A stretch of 64,000 bases of DNA, taken from contig JBBQAQ010000008.1 in assembly GCA_038316435.1 (NCBI GenBank), positions 1 to 64,000 of the forward strand, written 5' to 3'. Positions 51,843 to 60,978 of the stretch are shown one piece after another. The stretch's first letter is position 1; each line of letters begins with the position of its first letter. The notes under the pieces were generated by a model. It saw only the letters and a program-made list of their open reading frames with translations. It was not told where the DNA came from and did no database searches. Origin of the DNA: JACJXF01 sp038316435 (GTDB lineage Bacteria; Bacteroidota; Bacteroidia; Bacteroidales; GCA-2748055). Both the position numbers and the translations under genes were made by a program.

Positions 51843-53357
51843 TCAAAAAATCCCGTTACAAACAAAAGCAATTCTTTTGCTGTCAGGCGACCAACTCGGA
51901 ACATTCATTGTACCCTGGCCTCCATATAAATAGGAGATAACTTTTACTTCACCCCCATCAACAGACATCAAACGGATGTAAACTCTTTCGTAAAAAGGAT
52001 GCTTATCAGCTGGTACTTCTTTTGGGAATGAAATAAATACCAGCCAATTATTATCTGGCGAAACATGTGGAAACCAGTTATTCAGTTCATCGAATGTCAG
52101 CTGAGTTTGATTTTTACCATCGGGGGTCATTCTCCAGACTTGCATTGTTCCTGTTCTAGTAGAGCAGAAAAATATGAATTTTCCATCAGATGAATATTCT
52201 GAGCCATCATCAAGGCCTTTAGAAGTAGTAAGTTGCGTCTCTTTACCTCCATCTTTGGAGATTTTATAAATATCGTAATCGCCGTTTCGCTCAGCTGTAT
52301 AAATTAGAAACTGATTATCGGGCGACCAACCATGGAAATAGGAAGGACTTTTATCAGTAATTTTTTTGGGAACGCCTCCGGTTACGGGCAGTGTATATAT
52401 CATCGATTGACCTTTGGTTTCTTCCGGATGGTGCGAAATACCTATCTGCTTGCCATCGAAAGTCAATACATGATCATTATTATTTTTATTGGCAAAACCA
52501 GTATATAAAATACTTGAAATACGGCTTTCAAGATCGAAATTATATAGCAAACCATCTGAATTATAAATTAGAGTTTTACCATCCGGAGTCCAGTTTGGCG
52601 CCTGCCATGAACCCTCCGACCCGGCTAATATCTGTCGGTTTCCGGTCTCTACATCCAAAGTTTCAAGTAAACTCCCGATATAGGTTTTGTATTGTACCAA
52701 ATCAACAGGAACTGTATTGAAAATTCGGGTATTGGTAAACTCAACTTCTTCTGAATATTTGCTGTTATGAGAGCACACAAATAATCCCCCAAATAATTCT
52801 GCACCCAGATCGATGTTTTCAATTGACTGAACCTGATACACTTCTCCGAAATGCGCGACAGACACGATATAGGTATTCCCTTTCTTTTCAAGCTGAAGTA
52901 CATCCGGACCCGATATGGTGAATTTTACTTCTTTCATATCCTCTCCTGCTTTTGTGCGGTATTGCAGAGAAGTCAACCCATCCCCATGAACTGTACAACT
53001 TACAACAGGAGATTCCGGTGAGGCTGAGCTTCGAATCATGATACCTGATTTACGGTGCAGTTCGTGCCCTTCGCCAATAAAGCGAAGCCTTGTCTGAAGG
53101 ATAAAATCCCCCGAAACCTTGGTATGCAAAAAGGAAAAACTATCAGCCTTAAACCAGATGTTGGACCCTGAGCCGGTAATTCTGTAGGATTGCGAGGGTT
53201 CAGAAAAGCTAGCATTTCCAGGGATTGTAGTATTTCCCACATCTGAAAACCTGTCGAATGACCCAATTCTTACTCCGGGAATCTGAGAAGCTAGGTTTGA
53301 ACTTATAGAAAAAAACAAAAGTATTAAACTACCGCTTAAAAGATGGTTTAGAGTCAT
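51843..53357 (-). CDS. secreted PD40/TolB-like beta-propeller protein
   Basis: A 504-aa exported protein (signal peptide about 1-24). The first 200 residues resemble a DUF1349-type lectin-like beta sandwich (FLHTKVSGDFILQTRLRF, SGIMIRSS, GGLFVCSHN). From about 230 on there are TolB/PD40 propeller repeats (APNWTPDGKTLIYNSDG, HGWSPDNQFLIYTAERNGDYDIYKI, SEYSSDGKFIFFCSTRTGTMQVWRM, PSWSPDSKRIAFV). Probably binding rather than catalytic; such proteins often sit in polysaccharide loci. It converges with the xylanase-esterase pair, 144 bp apart. Confidence 0.8.
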   Translation of the reverse strand: MTLNHLLSGSLILLFFSISSNLASQIPGVRIGSFDRFSDVGNTTIPGNASFSEPSQSYRITGSGSNIWFKADSFSFLHTKVSGDFILQTRLRFIGEGHELHRKSGIMIRSSASPESPVVSCTVHGDGLTSLQYRTKAGEDMKEVKFTISGPDVLQLEKKGNTYIVSVAHFGEVYQVQSIENIDLGAELFGGLFVCSHNSKYSEEVEFTNTRIFNTVPVDLVQYKTYIGSLLETLDVETGNRQILAGSEGSWQAPNWTPDGKTLIYNSDGLLYNFDLESRISSILYTGFANKNNNDHVLTFDGKQIGISHHPEETKGQSMIYTLPVTGGVPKKITDKSPSYFHGWSPDNQFLIYTAERNGDYDIYKISKDGGKETQLTTSKGLDDGSEYSSDGKFIFFCSTRTGTMQVWRMTPDGKNQTQLTFDELNNWFPHVSPDNNWLVFISFPKEVPADKHPFYERVYIRLMSVDGGEVKVISYLYGGQGTMNVPSWSPDSKRIAFVCNGIF

Positions 53358-53719
53358 TGTTTGATTTTTTAAAATTGAATATGGTTTTGAGTGGACTAAA
53401 TTATTTAGAATAAGCTATATATCAATTAATATTCAATATTTGGTAATTTATGTTTCAATTAGTTTCAAATTTCGCAAAATAAACTTTAGGAAAACAATTA
53501 TTTGTATGTAAAAAATTCAAATTCCCCTGATAGCTATTTATTGGATATTTCCGTATTGTGAACTTTTGAAAATCAATTCTAAAAGCTCAGAACTATTGCA
53601 AAAATCAGATGCTTTCTTAGTACATTTATCCCACTGAAAAAAAATAAATAACTAAGTTTCTGGTGGATGCCCTATTTTACAAGGGATTCGGAAAAACCAA
53701 AAGCCTAAACACCTATTAA
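53358..53719. other. divergent intergenic region
   Basis: A 362-bp gap between divergently transcribed genes, so it should carry both promoters. A TACATTTA at about 53621 resembles a weak -7 element for the plus-strand gene. No RNA gene, repeat or small frame was recognised. Confidence 0.4.
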
Positions 53720-54811
53720 ATGAATAAAAACGTTCAAACTGAAGTCGACGCCTGGTATTTATACAAAATATTGGCTGAACATGAAGAAGATGAGGCTATT
53801 GCAAATGTGTTCAGACAGATGAGTGAAATAGAAAAGGGTCATGCGGAAGCATTTGCAAAAAAGGAGAATATGAGTCTCGAAAACTTAATGCAACCTTCAT
53901 GGAGAGCCAAAATTTTCAATACTATTGGGCGAATTTTCGGGTACGATTATATTCTTGGCGTGCTGATGGATACTGAAAAAGGTATTGCAAATGCCATTCT
54001 TACTACAAAAAAGAAGAAACAACATGAAATAACAGGCACAGAAACTAACCATGTGAAAATCCTTCAGTCGATTCTCGAAAAGGATACTTCAACTGCCGGT
54101 AAACACCTTACAAAATTCGAATCCCGCCACCGGTCTGTTGGAGGAAACGCAATCAGGGCAGCTGTTTTAGGGGGAAATGATGGTTTGGTTTCAAATTTTA
54201 GTCTTGTAATGGGAATTGCAGGTGCTACTTCAGGGGAGAAAGGTGTTCTTATGGCCGGACTCGCGGGAATGCTAGCAGGTGCATTGTCTATGGCGCTTGG
54301 GGAATGGATATCCGTAAAAAGTTCACAAGAACTATATGAAAAGCAAATGCAGATTGAAATGGAAGAACTTGAAACTAATCCTGAAGGTGAAAAGCACGAA
54401 CTTGCACTAATTTACATGGCCAAAGGTATTCCTGAAGATCAGGCATTTAAGATGTCTGAAGAGATAATGAAGGATAAGACACATGCCCATGAAGTACTTG
54501 TAAAAGAAGAGCTTGGAATCAATGCAGAAGAAATAAAAGGTTCAGCAATTGAGGCTGCCATTTATTCATTTATTTTATTTTCAATTGGCGCGGTTATTCC
54601 TGTTTTACCATTCATCTTTTCAAGCGGTTTTAAAGCCGTTGTAATAAGTGTAATTTGCAGTGCTTTTGGATTATTTATCATAGGTTCTGCTATAACATTG
54701 TTCACAGGTAAAAACGTATGGTACTCTGGATTCAGACAAGTGATATTTGGATTGGCGGCAGCTGCGATTACCTTCGGAATCGGACGATTAATCGGCATTT
54801 CCATCAATTAA
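53720..54811 (+). CDS. ferritin-like/VIT1 fusion membrane protein (MbfA-like)
   Basis: A 363-aa protein with an N-terminal ferritin-like diiron domain (about 1-140; AEHEEDEAIANVFRQMSEIEKGHAEAF with the E..H ligands) fused to a C-terminal VIT1/CCC1 transporter domain (about 140-363; RAAVLGGNDGLVSNFSLVMGIAGA, LAGALSMALGEWISVKSSQEL, then three more helices). This is the architecture of MbfA-type iron or manganese exporters, where the ferritin-like domain senses or oxidises cytosolic iron. It probably protects against metal excess. Single gene. Confidence 0.88.
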   Translation: MNKNVQTEVDAWYLYKILAEHEEDEAIANVFRQMSEIEKGHAEAFAKKENMSLENLMQPSWRAKIFNTIGRIFGYDYILGVLMDTEKGIANAILTTKKKKQHEITGTETNHVKILQSILEKDTSTAGKHLTKFESRHRSVGGNAIRAAVLGGNDGLVSNFSLVMGIAGATSGEKGVLMAGLAGMLAGALSMALGEWISVKSSQELYEKQMQIEMEELETNPEGEKHELALIYMAKGIPEDQAFKMSEEIMKDKTHAHEVLVKEELGINAEEIKGSAIEAAIYSFILFSIGAVIPVLPFIFSSGFKAVVISVICSAFGLFIIGSAITLFTGKNVWYSGFRQVIFGLAAAAITFGIGRLIGISIN

Positions 54812-54998
54812 TAATATTTTTGGTGGCGTTAATATTTAAAAATTAGGGAATCCTTCTGCCGAATTCAGATTTTTCGCTTATAAACTATTGTATAATTGAC
54901 CTTTAATATTTCATGGGAATTGCATAATTTTGAAAATCATTATTATATATTTCAATTATCATTGTAAATTGCATCGCTATATCCGAAAATATTTAGTA

Positions 54999-55685
54999 AT
55001 GAAAAACAAGTCTCTATTTCTACTTCCTTTATTTTTATTGAGTATTCAGACCATATTTGCTCAGGAAACCGGCTCATTGATCGATTCAAGAGATGGTAAA
55101 ACCTACAAAACAATTACTATCGGTAAACAGACATGGTCTTCTGAAAATCTGGATGTAGTTACTTTTTTAAACGGGGATACAATTCCTGAAGCTAGGACAG
55201 TTGAAGAATGGATAAATTTAGGGAATGCTGGCAAACCTGCATGGTGCAATTTCGATAACTCCATAAGCATCGGTGAAAATTACGGGAAATTGTATAACTG
55301 GTATGCTGTTGCTGATCCAAGGGGATTAGCTCCAAAAGGAACGCATATTCCAGGGGATGTAGAATGGACTAAACTTACTGATTTTCTGGTAGGTAAGGTA
55401 ACAGATAAAAAAGTGAAACCCGGAAAAGATGCCCTTGAAAAGGGTAGTAATATAAAGAAAAGCGGATTTGATGGTCTTCCTGGCGGTTACCGAAATGAGA
55501 TGGGCATTTTTAATGATTTCGGCTTCGATGGTGGCTGGTGGAGTTCAACAGAGAGCAGTGCTGATGATGCCTGGGGTCGCGGACTTTATTATTTATATGG
55601 AAACGTTTTCAGATACGATTTATCCGCTCAGTACTGCTACTACAACAAAGAATTCGGGCTATCTGTTAGGTTCCTGGTTGACTAA
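54999..55685 (+). CDS. secreted FISUMP-domain protein
   Basis: A 228-aa exported protein; ATG 54999 is chosen because it gives a clean signal peptide (SIQTIFAQ), while the frame is open to a TTG at 54930. The whole mature part is one Fibrobacter succinogenes major paralogous (FISUMP) domain: DSRDGKTYKTITIGKQTWSSENLD, GKLYNWYAVADPRGLAPKGTHIPGDVEWTKL, GGYRNEMGIFNDFGFDGGWWSSTESS, and the closing GLSVRFLVD. Such proteins are frequent, often surface-bound, and without proven function. Confidence 0.85.
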   Translation: MKNKSLFLLPLFLLSIQTIFAQETGSLIDSRDGKTYKTITIGKQTWSSENLDVVTFLNGDTIPEARTVEEWINLGNAGKPAWCNFDNSISIGENYGKLYNWYAVADPRGLAPKGTHIPGDVEWTKLTDFLVGKVTDKKVKPGKDALEKGSNIKKSGFDGLPGGYRNEMGIFNDFGFDGGWWSSTESSADDAWGRGLYYLYGNVFRYDLSAQYCYYNKEFGLSVRFLVD

Positions 55686-55850
55686 TTCTTTGTTGTTTAA
55701 TTTCCTAATAATAGCAAGTCCAGACTAAATATTTGAACTGCTCATTTTTCTCTGTATATCCCTATTTTTCTCAATTCTGCTATTATACAACATCAAATAC
55801 ACAGTCCTACTCAATCTGCTTTTTGCTGATTTTTGTAAAAAACATTTGCT

Positions 55851-57623
55851 ATGCCTAAAACTTTTGTAGAAAAAATTCTCGGAGCCTCATCAGGTGCAAT
55901 CGTATTCCGTAAACCCGATATTCTGCTAACTCACGATAATACAGCAAGTATTTACAAGACTTTTCAGAAAATGAAAGGCAGCAAAGTATTATTTCCGGAT
56001 CAATTACTTATAGTACTTGACCATAACGCACCACCTACAAATGCAAAGCTCGCTAATGACTATCAGGCTATTCGTGATATGGTTTCGGAGCAGGGAATTA
56101 AAAATTTCTATGATGCAGGCCGGGGGATTTGCCATCAGATTATGAGTTATCATGCAAAACCGGGAATGCTTATCGTAGGAAGCGACAGTCATACCTGCAC
56201 TGCAGGTGCCTTCAATGCTTTGGCAGCCGGAATCGATCGTACCGAATCGGCTGGTATCTGGAGTCGCGGAGAGACGTGGTTTCTTGTTCCGGAAACTTTG
56301 AAAATCACACTCACCAGCAAACTCAGGGCAGGTGTTTACGCAAAAGACCTTTCCTTATGGATTATTGGGATGTTAGGTGTTGATGGCGCAAATTATATGT
56401 CGATCGAATTTCATGGTGAAGGTGTTTCCTCCCTCGAAATTTCAGATCGTATGACCCTAGCAAATCTGGCTTCTGAAATGGGTGCCAAGAATGCCGTCTT
56501 TCCTCCTGATGAAATACTTGCCGGCTATTATGGGCTAAAAAAACTTGATGGAATATGGGCCGATCAGGGTGCTAAATACTCTAAGGAAATCAGTATTAAC
56601 CTCAATGAAATTTACCCACTCGTTGCAGCACCTCACAATGTTGAAAACGTTCATTCAGTTAAAGAGGTGGAAGGCACAATCGTTCATCAGGGACTTATTG
56701 GCACGTGTACAAATGGAAGAATCGAAGATCTTAGGATCGCTGCCGATATTCTAAAAGGAAAAACCGTAAAACCCGGATTCCAACTTAACGTGATCCCTGC
56801 GTCAAGGGAAACCTATATGCAGGCTATGAAAGAAGGAATTATTGAAATTCTTATGACTGCCGGTGCAAATGTACTCAGTTCTTCTTGCGGACCTTGCCTG
56901 GGTACCGGTCAGGGTATTCCAGCCGACGGCCAAACAGTGATTTCAACCGCCAACCGTAATTTTCTCGGGCGAATGGGGAATGAAAAAGCTTCTATCTACC
57001 TCGCCTCGCCGGCAACAGTGGCATGGTCGGCTTTGAAAGGTGTAATAACTGATCCCCGCATTGATGGCTATATGGAAAAATTTCCATATACCCGGGAAGA
57101 TTCACAGACACTAAATATTTCCGCATCTGAAAACCGGAAAACTGGAAACATTTGGAATTATAAGGATGCTGATAACATGAATACTGATCAGATGTTTGCA
57201 GGAAACCTCACTTATAATGTCAACAGTTCGGATGCAGCAGCAATTATGCCTCATCTTTTTGCCGGATTTGATCCGAATTTCTGCAAGAATGTTGAAAAAG
57301 GCGACATAATATTTGCAGGTGAAAACTTCGGTTGCGGCAGCTCCAGGGAACATCCATCAGTGGGACTTGCGTATGCCGGAATAAAAGCCATCATAGTAAA
57401 ATCCGTTAACAGGATATTTTACCGTTCTTCTATAAACCAAGGACTTGCATTAATTGTGTTTCCCGAGGCAGTGGAAGCATATCAGCCGGGCGATAGCGTA
57501 GAAATTGATTTCATGGGTGGCAAAATCAGCGTTGCTGGCAAAAGCTTTACATTCCAGCCATTGCCACAGAAACTGTTGGAAATTATTGACAAAAAGGGAT
57601 TAGTGAACTGGATTGCCAGTTGA
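55851..57623 (+). CDS. fused aconitase-family (LeuC-LeuD-type) dehydratase A
   Basis: A 590-aa cytoplasmic [4Fe-4S] hydro-lyase in which the large (LeuC-like, about 1-420) and small swivel (LeuD-like, about 435-590) parts are joined in one chain. The cluster cysteines are Cys286 (GTCTNGR), Cys346 and Cys349 (SSCGPCLG); SDSHTCTAGAF at about 113-123 and the swivel motif FAGENFGCGSSREHPSVGL mark the two parts. Candidate substrates are isopropylmalate, citramalate, homocitrate or methylcitrate. The sequence does not decide between them. A second fused enzyme lies 1.2 kb away. Confidence 0.85.
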   Translation: MPKTFVEKILGASSGAIVFRKPDILLTHDNTASIYKTFQKMKGSKVLFPDQLLIVLDHNAPPTNAKLANDYQAIRDMVSEQGIKNFYDAGRGICHQIMSYHAKPGMLIVGSDSHTCTAGAFNALAAGIDRTESAGIWSRGETWFLVPETLKITLTSKLRAGVYAKDLSLWIIGMLGVDGANYMSIEFHGEGVSSLEISDRMTLANLASEMGAKNAVFPPDEILAGYYGLKKLDGIWADQGAKYSKEISINLNEIYPLVAAPHNVENVHSVKEVEGTIVHQGLIGTCTNGRIEDLRIAADILKGKTVKPGFQLNVIPASRETYMQAMKEGIIEILMTAGANVLSSSCGPCLGTGQGIPADGQTVISTANRNFLGRMGNEKASIYLASPATVAWSALKGVITDPRIDGYMEKFPYTREDSQTLNISASENRKTGNIWNYKDADNMNTDQMFAGNLTYNVNSSDAAAIMPHLFAGFDPNFCKNVEKGDIIFAGENFGCGSSREHPSVGLAYAGIKAIIVKSVNRIFYRSSINQGLALIVFPEAVEAYQPGDSVEIDFMGGKISVAGKSFTFQPLPQKLLEIIDKKGLVNWIAS

Positions 57624-57660
57624 TTTTAAAAAACATCAAACTATTTTTTAAAACATTGCC

Positions 57661-58695
57661 TCAAATCAAGAGTATCCCGCTTTTCTTGCAATGGGCCACC
57701 ATTTCACCGGGCCATACAGAGCTCTGAATCTCGCCGATATGTGCTTTTCTGAGGAAAAACATACACATGCGGGATTGGCCTATTCCACCACCAATAGATT
57801 CAGGCAATTCGCCACTCAACAATCTTCTGTGAAATTGCAGACTACTCCTCTGCTCCTGTCCGCGAAGTTTGAGTTGTAGTTCCATAGCTGCTTTATCGAC
57901 TCTAATTCCCATTGAAGATACTTCAAAAGCAAGCTTCAGAATGGGATTCCACAGGATAATATCTCCGTTGAGGCCTTTGTAGCCTTTTACTGTTGGGGTT
58001 GTCCAATCATCATAGTCAGGAGCACGACCATCGTGAGGTTTGCCATCTGCCATTTCTCCCCCGATACCAATAATAAAAACGGCACCGTATTTTTCCGCAA
58101 CCTTGTCTTCTCGTTGTTTAGGAGTTAATTGAGGATACATTTCCAGCAATTCCTCGGCATGAAAAAAGGTGATATTTTCTGGTAAAATTGGTTCAATATC
58201 AGGATACAACTCATATATTACAAATTCAGTGCGAACCATGGAACGGTACACACGGTTTACGATATCCTTGAGGTAATCGAGATTTCTGTTTTCGGCGGAT
58301 ATTACTTTCTCCCAGTCCCACTGATCAACATATACAGAATGTAAATTATCAAGTTCTTCATCGGGACGAAGTGCATTCATATCAGTATAAATGCCATAAT
58401 TCATGCGGATATCGTAATCGCAAAGCATCATTCGTTTCCACTTGGCCAGCGACTGAACTACTTCAGCAGTAGCGTTGCCTAGATCAAGTATTGGGAAAGA
58501 GACTGGTCTTTCAATGCCATTTAAATCGTCGTTTATACCAGTGCCCCTCATTACAAATAAAGGAGCGGTAACCCTGCGCAGTTTGAGTTCTGATGATAAG
58601 GAAGATTCGAAAAAATCCTTAACTTCCTTAATTGCTTTTTCAGTTTGTTTTAGGTCAAGAATTGATTTGTATCCTTCGGGAATAATTAGTTTCAT
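57661..58695 (-). CDS. asnA: aspartate-ammonia ligase (AsnA)
   Basis: A 344-aa ATP-dependent asparagine synthetase using ammonia, of class-II aminoacyl-tRNA-synthetase fold. Recognisable segments are PLFVMRGTGINDDLNGIERPVSF, SLAKWKRMMLCDYDIRMNYGIYTDMNALR, VDQWDWEKVI, and the C-terminal motif GGGIGQSRMCMFFL that binds ATP. Length matches E. coli AsnA (330 aa). It lies 85 bp downstream of the fused dehydratase B on the same strand and converges on dehydratase A. Confidence 0.95.
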   Translation of the reverse strand: MKLIIPEGYKSILDLKQTEKAIKEVKDFFESSLSSELKLRRVTAPLFVMRGTGINDDLNGIERPVSFPILDLGNATAEVVQSLAKWKRMMLCDYDIRMNYGIYTDMNALRPDEELDNLHSVYVDQWDWEKVISAENRNLDYLKDIVNRVYRSMVRTEFVIYELYPDIEPILPENITFFHAEELLEMYPQLTPKQREDKVAEKYGAVFIIGIGGEMADGKPHDGRAPDYDDWTTPTVKGYKGLNGDIILWNPILKLAFEVSSMGIRVDKAAMELQLKLRGQEQRSSLQFHRRLLSGELPESIGGGIGQSRMCMFFLRKAHIGEIQSSVWPGEMVAHCKKSGILLI

Positions 58696-58780
58696 GCTTT
58701 GTTGTTGGTTTGTGATGTTTATATTTTTATCTATGTTTCTGATTTTTGGATTTCAGTCTTTCAACTGACTTCATAAGAAG

Positions 58781-60592
58781 TTAAAAAAGTCCGTCATTCC
58801 TGTAAATTTCCATTTGCACTTCAGAAAATTTCCCGGAATCTACTGTAAGCATTTTTGTGTTATTAGTAATTTTTCCATGTAAAAAATCCACATTAATCTC
58901 ATTTCCGGATTCAAGATTCAGTGTTTGGACATTCTCACAGGCAACTATTGGAAATGCAGCATTTATGGCATTTCTTTCATAAATTGATCCAAATGATTCT
59001 GCGATAAGACATTGAATTCCAAGAGCGGCAAAACAATCAACTGCCTGTTGGCGTGAACTTCCGGATCCGAAGTTTTTACCGACTACTACGATATCACCTT
59101 TTTTTGCTTTTTTGGCAAAATCCTCATATCCCTCTAAGTTATCGAAGGTATATTGAGCCATTTCTTCAGGTTTGGTAATAGTCAGGTAACGGTTATGAAA
59201 AATCATATCGGTATCGATATTATCTATGGGGATATTCCAAACCCTTCCGCTGACTACATCAGGCTTATCGGCTATAGCTTTTTTCAGTCCTGAATTTTTC
59301 TCAGCTGATTTCTCCAAAACAGTTTCCGAAAACAGAGCCGGCTGGTCAGGTATCTGATCAGGAGTAGTAATATAACCAGCAATAGCCGATGCGGCTGCTA
59401 TACCAGGAGAAGCGAGGTACACTTCACCTTTTCCTTGTTTCCCGGTAAAATTGCGGTTACCGGTACTTACAGTAATTTCTCCCTGTCCATTTTGGCCCAC
59501 TTGTCCGGCAGCACAACCAGCACAACCGGCATTTGAAATCATTGCACCTGCATCTTTAAAAATTTCCAGCAAGCCTTCATCAAGGCATCTGCGCCAAACA
59601 AGGTCAGTGGAAGGTACAATTTTCAATACAACTCCTGGAGCTACTTTTCTGCCTTTCAAAACTGCTGCAGCAACCCTCATATCTTCAATGCGACCATTGG
59701 TGCAACTTCCGATAAATGCCGAGTCGATCTTAATTTTTCTAACTTTATCAATATCTACAGCATCATGGGGCTTTCCAGGGCGGGCAACCATAGTTTTGAA
59801 TACCGAGACATCGATGTCAAAATGCTTTGAATAAAATGCATCATCATCAGCGAAAACCGGTGGGATTTTTCTACCGGAACGTGCTTCGCAATATACCTGA
59901 ACAATACGGTTTGGAGGGAAAAGTATAATAATTGCGCCCATCTCGGTTGCCATTGAAGAAATGGTAATTCTGTCATCCAGGCCTAATGAATCGACATCAT
60001 CCCCATAAATTTCAATTGAATACCCAAGCATGCTGTTTGCGCCAAACTGGGCTAAAAGATTAAGAACAATATCTTTTGAAGTTAATCCTTTAGGAAATTT
60101 TCCCTTGAGATTAAAACGAACACTTTGAGGAACCTTAAACCAGACTTTGCCTTTTGCCCAAGCTGCTGCGATATCAATATCACCCATTCCCTGTCCAAAC
60201 GAACCAACAGCTCCAAGAATATTTGCATGTGAGTCGGTAGAAACAGCTGTTGAACCGGGATAAGCAAGTCCCTCTTCAATCAGAATATGTGTTCCAATTC
60301 CCTTATCGATATCATAAACTTTAATGCCATGTTTCCTAGAAAACAGTCTGCAAAACTGTTGATTTACAGCATATTTCTGATCTGATCCTGTAGGATTGCA
60401 ATCGAAGGTGAAAAAGGTTTTTGAAGGATCTTCAACGCCAAGATGGTTATCTTCAATATTTTTAACAACGTTAGCGCCCCCAAAATCACGAGCAACGCGG
60501 GCGTCTATTGAAACGTCAATTATTTCTCCGGGCTTTACAGATAATTTTCCTGCGTGACTTGCAAGAATTTTTTCTACGATTGTCATTCCCAT
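58781..60592 (-). CDS. fused aconitase-family (LeuC-LeuD-type) dehydratase B
   Basis: A 603-aa [4Fe-4S] hydro-lyase with fused large and small parts. I start it at ATG 60592 (MGMTIVEKILASHAGK, matching the usual LeuC start); the frame is open to a TTG at 60637. Cluster cysteines are Cys297 (GSCTNGR), Cys357 and Cys360 (AGCAGCAAG). STDSHANILGAVGSFGQGMGDIDIA is the second conserved large-domain segment, and GKNFGSGSSRQQAVDCFA is the swivel motif. It is closer than enzyme A to archaeal-type isopropylmalate/homoaconitate isomerases. Probably an isopropylmalate or (methyl)citramalate dehydratase; asnA follows. Confidence 0.86.
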   Translation of the reverse strand: MGMTIVEKILASHAGKLSVKPGEIIDVSIDARVARDFGGANVVKNIEDNHLGVEDPSKTFFTFDCNPTGSDQKYAVNQQFCRLFSRKHGIKVYDIDKGIGTHILIEEGLAYPGSTAVSTDSHANILGAVGSFGQGMGDIDIAAAWAKGKVWFKVPQSVRFNLKGKFPKGLTSKDIVLNLLAQFGANSMLGYSIEIYGDDVDSLGLDDRITISSMATEMGAIIILFPPNRIVQVYCEARSGRKIPPVFADDDAFYSKHFDIDVSVFKTMVARPGKPHDAVDIDKVRKIKIDSAFIGSCTNGRIEDMRVAAAVLKGRKVAPGVVLKIVPSTDLVWRRCLDEGLLEIFKDAGAMISNAGCAGCAAGQVGQNGQGEITVSTGNRNFTGKQGKGEVYLASPGIAAASAIAGYITTPDQIPDQPALFSETVLEKSAEKNSGLKKAIADKPDVVSGRVWNIPIDNIDTDMIFHNRYLTITKPEEMAQYTFDNLEGYEDFAKKAKKGDIVVVGKNFGSGSSRQQAVDCFAALGIQCLIAESFGSIYERNAINAAFPIVACENVQTLNLESGNEINVDFLHGKITNNTKMLTVDSGKFSEVQMEIYRNDGLF

Positions 60593-60637
60593 ATCAGAAC
60601 TATATAATTGAAAGGATTTTTTTGAATTTGGTTTCAA

Positions 60638-60978
60638 ATATATAGGAAAAGGATGGGTTTTTATATGCTTTTAAAAATATTTTGGAGGTTCTGCTGATAT
60701 AATTAAATATATACTACCACATTTTAAATTGGAAAATTTATTCTTTTTCAATCTAAACTTAACTTTTTCAGTCTGAAGGTTTATAGTGAATGAAAAACAT
60801 TAACTATTTCAATTACATATATTTAATTATCAATTCATTAAGCTCAGCAATGAGCTCAGCTTTTGTTTTTTTCTGGTAGTTGTTCAATTGCCAAGACTCA
60901 ATTTTGATGGTGATTTCTTAAATTGCAAGTATAAACTGAAAATATTCAATCAATACTATTTATAAGTCGCCAAAATGC
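60638..60978. other. intergenic, with a possible gene relic
   Basis: A 341-bp gap. On the minus strand a 34-codon stretch between stops (60816-60917) reads ... ESWQLNNYQKKTKAELIAEL ..., resembling the first residues of many sensor kinases (KTKAELI.EL), but it has no start codon and ends soon after. Otherwise AT-rich with nothing recognised. Confidence 0.3.

Noticed and set aside
59451..59834. 127-codon plus-strand frame inside dehydratase B
   Set aside because: Antisense shadow of the cysteine-bearing region of an aconitase-family gene.
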